64,000 nt of DNA from Candidatus Fimenecus excrementigallinarum. Lineage in GTDB: Bacteria; Bacillota; Clostridia; Oscillospirales; Acutalibacteraceae. Shown here piece by piece: positions 59,308 through 64,000 of the stretch (position 1 is the first letter of the stretch; each line of letters starts with the position of its first letter). Where the stretch lies: contig DVMW01000041.1 of assembly GCA_018714805.1 (NCBI GenBank), forward strand, positions 1 to 64,000. Reading direction: 5' to 3'. The position numbers were made by a program, and so were the translations under genes. The notes under the pieces were generated by a model. The model ran no database searches and was not told the DNA's origin. It saw only the letters and a program-made list of their open reading frames with translations.

Positions 59308-60882
59308 TTACGCCTCTTCCTTATAGAGCCTTGCGCGTTCAAATTCGTCCTCAATCTCCTTGCCCGGTTTCTTGGTGAGCAGCGAGACGACGACAATCGC
59401 AATGCACGACAGCACGAACGCCGGGAACAGCTCGTAGATGTCGAAAATCCCGCCGAGCGGCCGCACCAGGAGGTTCCACACAAAGACCATCACGCCGCCC
59501 GTGACCATGCCCGCCACGGCGCCCGCGCGCGTGGTGCGCTTCCAAAACAGGGAGAACAGCATAATCGGCCCGAACGTGGCGCCGAAGCCCGCCCACGCAA
59601 ACGACACGACCGTGAAAATGACGCTGTTTTCATCCCAGGCAATGGCGATGCCGATAAGCGCAATCACAAGCAGAATGATGCGCGCGACCCACATAACCTG
59701 CTTGTCGGTGGCGTTCTTTTTGAGCACGCCGCCGAACAGGTTTTTGGAAAACGCGGAGGAGGCAATCAGCAGGTAGGAGTCCGACGAACTGATGGTGGCC
59801 GCCAGGATGCCCGCCATCACCACGCCCGCAAGCACGGGATGGAACAGCGCGCGGCTGATGACGATGAAAATGTTTTCCGCGCCGGACGCCGTCGAGAGCG
59901 TTTCGTTGACCGGGAACATGGCGCGGCCCATTAAGCCGATGTATACGGCGGCGGTCAGCGAAATGACGACCCAGACCGTCGCAATGCGGCGCGAGCGGGT
60001 CAGTTCCCGGCGCTTGCGGATAGCCATGAAGCGCAGAAGCACCTGCGGCATACCGAAGTAGCCGAGCCCCCAGGACAGCGTGGAGATAATCGTCAGCGCG
60101 CCGTAGCTGCTCGCTTCGCCGAACAGCGGCGAACCGTTCACCGCCTGCTGCACCCCGGCGGCGTCCACCGTGGGCGTGGCGGTCGCCGTCAGCGAGAAAA
60201 AGCCCTCAATGGCCTGCGCGTTTTCAAGCACGGCCGAAACCCCGCCGGCGTTGACCGTACCGACCACAAGCACGACGAGAAGCGCCAAAAACATGACGAT
60301 GCTCTGCATGAAGTCCGACGCGCTCTCGGCCAAAAAGCCGCCTAAGAACGTATAGACAAGCACGAACACGGCGCCGACAATCATCATCGTATGATAGGAA
60401 AAGCCGAACAGCGTGCTGAACAGCTTGCCGCAGGTCACAAAGCAGCTTGCGGCGTAGACCGTGAAGAACACAAGGATAAACAGCGCCGAAACAGACAGAA
60501 TGACCTTTTTCTTTTCATGGTAGCGGTTGCTTAAAAAGTCCGGGATGGTAATGGCGTCTCCGGAAACGACCGAATAGCTGCGCAGCCGCTTGGCGACGAC
60601 CAGCCAGTTGATGTAGGTGCCGATGGCGAGCCCCGCCGCCGTCCAAAACGCGTCGGCAAGCCCGCACCAGTACGCGACGCCCGGCAGCCCCATCAAAAGC
60701 CATCCGCTCATGTCGGACGCCTCGGCGCTCATGGCGGTGACCCACGGGCCTAAGGACCGGCCGCCCAAAAAGTAGTTGTCGGAGTTTTTCTGCGAACGCT
60801 TGGCAAAGTACACGCCGATGCCGATGACAATCAGCATATACGCGCACATGGCGATAAGCACCTTTACGGTGTCGGCAGACAT
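59308..60882 (-). CDS. putP: Sodium/proline symporter
   Basis: PutP is a sodium:solute symporter family transporter. The 524-residue protein has about 13 transmembrane helices, with NYFLGGRSLGPWVTAMSAEASDMSGWLLMG (opening of the Na+ and proline site), WGLGYFGMPQVLLRFMAI and SSSDSYLLIASSAF (Na2-site serines). Length is normal for PutP. It has its own promoter and may serve osmolyte or amino-acid uptake. Confidence 0.93.
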   Translation of the reverse strand: MSADTVKVLIAMCAYMLIVIGIGVYFAKRSQKNSDNYFLGGRSLGPWVTAMSAEASDMSGWLLMGLPGVAYWCGLADAFWTAAGLAIGTYINWLVVAKRLRSYSVVSGDAITIPDFLSNRYHEKKKVILSVSALFILVFFTVYAASCFVTCGKLFSTLFGFSYHTMMIVGAVFVLVYTFLGGFLAESASDFMQSIVMFLALLVVLVVGTVNAGGVSAVLENAQAIEGFFSLTATATPTVDAAGVQQAVNGSPLFGEASSYGALTIISTLSWGLGYFGMPQVLLRFMAIRKRRELTRSRRIATVWVVISLTAAVYIGLMGRAMFPVNETLSTASGAENIFIVISRALFHPVLAGVVMAGILAATISSSDSYLLIASSAFSKNLFGGVLKKNATDKQVMWVARIILLVIALIGIAIAWDENSVIFTVVSFAWAGFGATFGPIMLFSLFWKRTTRAGAVAGMVTGGVMVFVWNLLVRPLGGIFDIYELFPAFVLSCIAIVVVSLLTKKPGKEIEDEFERARLYKEEA

Positions 60883-60915
60883 AGTTTCTCCCCCTTAGGA
60901 AAATTTTACCGTACT

Positions 60916-60944
60916 ATTATAAAGGAAAACGGCGCTTCTGTAAA
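60916..60944 (-). promoter_or_regulatory. putP promoter
   Basis: Minus strand: TTTACA (60944-60939), 17 bp, TATAAT (60921-60916). Confidence 0.78.
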
Positions 60945-60982
60945 CCTTTTCTTTGCGGGCCGCAAAAAAGGCAAAACAGGGC

Positions 60983-61011
60983 TTGACAAACGCACGCCCG
61001 TTTTTTATGAT
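60983..61011 (+). promoter_or_regulatory. Promoter of the MFS transporter gene
   Basis: TTGACA (60983-60988), 17 bp, TATGAT (61006-61011), 62 bp before the ATG. Confidence 0.8.
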
Positions 61012-61072
61012 AGTTGCGTTTGCGGGCCGCTTTGCAGCCTGCGCGCACAGCAAAAAAGGAGAAACAAACACA

Positions 61073-62254
61073 ATGGCATCCCTTCTTATCGCCGTCATTT
61101 ACCTCGCGTTCGTGAGCCTCGGCCTGCCGGACTCGCTGCTCGGCTCCGGCTGGCCGACCATGCAGCTGGATTTCGGGGTCCCGTCGTCCTACGCGGGCTA
61201 CATTTCCATGACCATTTGCTGCATGACGATTCTCTCGTCGCTTGTAAGCCCGCGCCTCATGCGCAAAATGCACACCAAATGGATTGTCATTGTTTCGACC
61301 CTGCTGACCGTGTTCGGGCTTATCGGCTTTTCGTTTTGCGACCGGTACGCGACGCTCTTTCTGTTCGCGGTGCCCTACGGCCTGGGGGCGGGCTCCATTG
61401 ACGCGGCGCTCAACAACTACGTCGCGAACCACTATTCCTCCTCGGTGATGAACTTCCTGCACTGCTTTTACGGCTTAGGCGCGGTCATCAGCCCGAACAT
61501 CATGGCGCTGGCGCTGCAATATGCCCGCTGGAACGACGGCTACCGCTGGACGGCGTATCTCCAGGCGGGCATCCTCGTCGTCTGCATCCTTTCGCTGCCG
61601 CTTTGGAAAGCCGAAAAGGACGCGCAGCAGACAGACGCCCGGAAAAAAACCGCCGGCATTTCGGAAACGCTCCGGCGCCCCGGTATGCTGCCGACGCTCA
61701 TCGCCTTTTTCGCCTACTGCGCGGGGGAGGCCACGTGCTTTTTGTGGACGTCGAGCTACTTTGCCGGGACAAGGCCCTGGATGGACGAAAAGCTCGTCGC
61801 GTCGTTCGGCTCGCTTATTTTTGCGGGGCTGATGCTCGGGCGGCTGATTTCCGGCTTCATTTCCAACCGGCTCGGCGACCGGCAGCTTATCCGCATCGGC
61901 ATTTTGCTGGAATTCCTCGGCATTGCGCTGATTGCGCTGCCGCTGGACGGCTATCTCGCCGCGGCGGCCGGCTTCCTGCTTGCCGGGACGGGCATGGGGC
62001 CGGTTTACCCGGCGATTCAGCACATGGCGCCCGCCAATTTCGGCAAGCGCTACAGCGCGGCGGCCATCGGGCTGCAAATGGCGTTCGCGTATATAGGCAG
62101 TATGTGTATGCCGACGGCGTTCGGCAAATTGCAGCAGGCCGTCGGCATTTGGGTGCTGCCCCTATACCTCGCGGTGTTCGCGGTTTTGAACCTCGTGCTG
62201 CTGGAGGTCGCCTACAAGCGGATTGCAAAGGCAGGCCCCGGAAAGAACGCTTGA
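61073..62254 (+). CDS. MFS transporter
   Basis: This 393-residue membrane protein has about 12 transmembrane segments in two halves with a central charged loop (KAEKDAQQTDARKKT). FGLPDS-like N-terminal SLGLPDSLLGSGWPTM and LRFLAVPYGLGAGSIDAALNNYVA resemble the FucP/fucose-glucose group of MFS proteins. The start at 61073 follows AAAAAAGGAG. Substrate is probably a sugar or other small solute. Confidence 0.87.
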   Translation: MASLLIAVIYLAFVSLGLPDSLLGSGWPTMQLDFGVPSSYAGYISMTICCMTILSSLVSPRLMRKMHTKWIVIVSTLLTVFGLIGFSFCDRYATLFLFAVPYGLGAGSIDAALNNYVANHYSSSVMNFLHCFYGLGAVISPNIMALALQYARWNDGYRWTAYLQAGILVVCILSLPLWKAEKDAQQTDARKKTAGISETLRRPGMLPTLIAFFAYCAGEATCFLWTSSYFAGTRPWMDEKLVASFGSLIFAGLMLGRLISGFISNRLGDRQLIRIGILLEFLGIALIALPLDGYLAAAAGFLLAGTGMGPVYPAIQHMAPANFGKRYSAAAIGLQMAFAYIGSMCMPTAFGKLQQAVGIWVLPLYLAVFAVLNLVLLEVAYKRIAKAGPGKNA

Positions 62255-62265
62255 CGGCAAAAACG

Positions 62266-62299
62266 AACCGGCGCAGTCTCTTGCGGGACTGCGCCGGTT
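62266..62299. terminator. Bidirectional terminator
   Basis: AACCGGCGCAGTC (62266-62278) pairs perfectly with GACTGCGCCGGTT (62287-62299), followed by TTTTTATG. Confidence 0.9.
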
Positions 62300-62313
62300 T
62301 TTTATGGGGCATG

Positions 62314-63780
62314 TTATTCCGCCGACATCATGCGGATGTAGCGCTTGAAAAACTTGAGCGCGTCCGCCATGCAGGAAATCGGGATGCGTTCGTTGGTGCC
62401 GTGCGTGGTCAAAAGCAGCTTTGTGTCCATGACGAACGGCGCGAAGCGGTAGATGTTGTCGCAGACCTCTTCGTAATGGTACGCGTCCGTACCGCCCATA
62501 ACCAGATACGGCGCGACAATCATCGTCGGGTCGGCGCGCGTGCAAAGCGACTCGAAAATCTTAAAGGAGCGGCTGTCGGTCGGCGAGACCTTGGAGGCCT
62601 CCTTGCCCTTCAGGTATTCGACCTCAATGTCCTTGTTGCGCACGCTCCTGCGGATGTGGGCCTCCACGTCCCGAATCGTCGTGCCGGGCATCATGCGGAA
62701 ATTGACCGTGACGGAGGCCTTTTGCGGCAGCACGTTCGCCGCCGGGCTGCCGGAGGCCATGGTGACGGCGGTCGTCGTATGGATAAGCGACGCGGCGGGC
62801 GGAATCTTGGTCATGACAAAGGTAATCAGCGGCTTTAAAAGCCACAGGTTGCACATGACGATGCGCGCCGGGTAGCTGCAATTTTTGCCAATCTTGCAGA
62901 ACAGGTCATACACAAAATCCGGCATGGTCGCGCGAAACTGGTGCTTTTCGATGTCCCGGATAACGTCGGCAAGCTGCCCGACCGCGGTGTGTGCGGGCGG
63001 CTGGGAGGAGTGCCCGCCCTTGGCGCTGACGGACACGCGGAAATCGGCGTAGCCCTTTTCGGCAATCCCCACGCCCGCCAGGCGGTTGTTGAGGATGGAG
63101 CCGACCTTCAAATTCAAAATCGCGCCGCCCTCGTCAATGACGCTGTCCAGGTGTACGCCGCGCGCCTTCAGCGTGTCGGCAATCGCGCCGGCGCCGGAGG
63201 TCTTGGCGGCGACAATCTCCTCGTCGTGGCCGAAGCACAGATAGACCGTACGCGTCGGCCGGAACCCTTCTGCCAGCAGCGTCTCCACGCTTTCCAGCAC
63301 CGCGATAAGGTGGTTCTTCATGTCGAGCGCGCCGCGGCCCCAGACGAATTCGCCGTCGTCAAAGCCGTCGAAGGCGGGGTGCGTCCAGTCGTCCTCCGTT
63401 CCCTCGGCGACCGGCACAACGTCCTGGTGCGCGAGCAGCGCAATGGGCGGAAGGTCCGGGTTTGTCCCCTCCCAGGTGTACAAAAGGCTCGCCAGCGAAA
63501 TTTCCTCGCGCTTGAGGTTCTTGTGCACCAGCGGGAAGCGCTCCTCAAAAAGCCGGTGCAGCTTTTGGAACTCGCCCCAGTCCACCTTTTCAACGTCCAC
63601 ATTGGAAACGGTTTTAATCCGAATCGCATCGCTTAAATCCCGGCGGTACTTGTCGACGTCCACCGCCTCCTCCTCGAGCGGCTCGGTGTCCGGCGTTTCC
63701 GGCTTCCAAAAGGCCGCGCGGATAAGCGTCACAACCAAGAACAAGCCGATAAGTCCCAGCACTGTCCATAAGACCCACAT
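62314..63780 (-). CDS. M20 family metallopeptidase with membrane anchor
   Basis: This 488-residue protein has one N-terminal transmembrane segment (about 4-23) and the M20 domain. LLAHQDVVP (metal His and Asp), GRGALDMKN (metal Asp), FGHDEE (catalytic Glu and metal Glu) and the final HGTNERI (metal His) are all present, with the dimerisation domain inserted near 255-370. It resembles the PM20D1/carboxypeptidase S type, acting on peptides or N-acyl amino acids. It lies 27 bp after hisE. Confidence 0.9.
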   Translation of the reverse strand: MWVLWTVLGLIGLFLVVTLIRAAFWKPETPDTEPLEEEAVDVDKYRRDLSDAIRIKTVSNVDVEKVDWGEFQKLHRLFEERFPLVHKNLKREEISLASLLYTWEGTNPDLPPIALLAHQDVVPVAEGTEDDWTHPAFDGFDDGEFVWGRGALDMKNHLIAVLESVETLLAEGFRPTRTVYLCFGHDEEIVAAKTSGAGAIADTLKARGVHLDSVIDEGGAILNLKVGSILNNRLAGVGIAEKGYADFRVSVSAKGGHSSQPPAHTAVGQLADVIRDIEKHQFRATMPDFVYDLFCKIGKNCSYPARIVMCNLWLLKPLITFVMTKIPPAASLIHTTTAVTMASGSPAANVLPQKASVTVNFRMMPGTTIRDVEAHIRRSVRNKDIEVEYLKGKEASKVSPTDSRSFKIFESLCTRADPTMIVAPYLVMGGTDAYHYEEVCDNIYRFAPFVMDTKLLLTTHGTNERIPISCMADALKFFKRYIRMMSAE

Positions 63781-63807
63781 CGTTTTTGCCCCTTTCGAGC
63801 GTTTCGC

Positions 63808-64000
63808 TCAGGTATTTTTATCGACCTTGTGAAAGGTCTTCAGGTTGCCCTCTTTCCGGTGGCGGCGCGCAAGCTCCGCTTTGACGTCGTCGGGCGTAAT
63901 CCCCTCGTTCGCCATCATCACGACCAGGTGGAACAGCAGGTCGGAAATTTCGCCGACCGTGTCCGCCTTCACGCCGTTTTTGGCGGCGATTACGGTTTCG
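63808..64000 (-). CDS. hisE: Phosphoribosyl-ATP pyrophosphatase, 3' part (cut by window edge)
   Basis: The last 63 residues are visible: ETVIAAKNGVKADTVGEISD, then LLFHLVVMMANEGITPDDV and LARRHRKEG, the HisE all-alpha NTP-pyrophosphatase signature with the Glu and Asp metal ligands. HisE removes pyrophosphate from phosphoribosyl-ATP in histidine synthesis. The start lies beyond position 64000. It may be fused to HisI, which cannot be told here. Confidence 0.88.
   Translation of the reverse strand, partial: ETVIAAKNGVKADTVGEISDLLFHLVVMMANEGITPDDVKAELARRHRKEGNLKTFHKVDKNT

Overview
The window looks like a chromosome segment of an anaerobic, GC-rich Clostridia member, probably of the Oscillospirales/Ruminococcaceae type. 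The evidence is: Firmicutes gene orders (ylxM-ffh-rpsP-khpA-rimM-trmD; darA-holB-ricT ... yabB-rsmI); spore-formation genes (spoVT, spoIID, ypeB); an oxygen-sensitive class III ribonucleotide reductase with its activase; a 2[4Fe-4S] ferredoxin; and a TPP riboswitch. Taxonomy below class is inference. No rRNA, tRNA, CRISPR array or intact transposase/integrase was seen.

Layout. 1-0.93 kb is a mosaic of interspersed repeats. 0.93-3 kb is an autoregulated PadR/membrane-protein pair. 3.1-4.5 kb is a sulfatase. 4.5-7.4 kb is an AT-richer accessory island with an AbiE-type abortive-infection/toxin-antitoxin pair, gene remnants and an AAC(6')-like acetyltransferase. 7.5-12.6 kb (minus) is the SRP/ribosome maturation operon with a GPH-type sugar symporter appended where rplS often sits. 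12.6-18.2 kb holds a small lipoprotein, mutS2, uppP, a Sua5-type tRNA t6A gene and spoVT. 18.3-19.5 kb is a Fic protein with operator-like repeats. 19.7-23.9 kb is nrdG, nrdD (fused to a redoxin) and trxB, with NrdR boxes. 24.1-26.1 kb is a divergent MarR regulator/citrate synthase pair around a perfect palindrome. 26.1-35.9 kb is a long minus-strand unit: cysteine desulfurase, thiI, pncC, two class-B-like sortases, a membrane protein joining a degenerate CinA to a SpoIID domain, galE, lemA and a TPM-domain protein. 36-37.7 kb holds ypeB and an amphipathic lipoprotein. 37.8-40.8 kb is a TPP-riboswitch-controlled pyrimidine/thiamine-precursor ABC transporter. 40.8-48.2 kb holds a PAP2 phosphatase, gap, a kinase-like remnant, a membrane metallophosphoesterase, a CarD-like regulator with a structured upstream region, an HTH-membrane protein and spoIID. 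48.3-53.8 kb holds a second citrate synthase, two membrane proteins, darA, holB and ricT. 53.8-59.3 kb holds a ferredoxin, a PadR/DUF2812 pair, yabB, rsmI, an XRE regulator, a histidine phosphatase lacking its catalytic His, and a HAD hydrolase. 59.3-64 kb holds putP, an MFS transporter, an M20 peptidase and the 3' end of hisE.

Working together. TrxB and the redoxin fused to NrdD could form a self-contained electron path for deoxynucleotide synthesis, with NrdR boxes placing nrdD and nrdG under dNTP-sensing control. Cysteine desulfurase and ThiI supply sulfur for tRNA 4-thiouridine. The sortase/CinA-SpoIID cluster has no recognised substrate in the window and is the best candidate for an undescribed envelope or sporulation system. 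Many promoters (TTGACA-like, 17 bp, TATAAT-like) can be read directly and are listed where they decide a start or reveal regulation.
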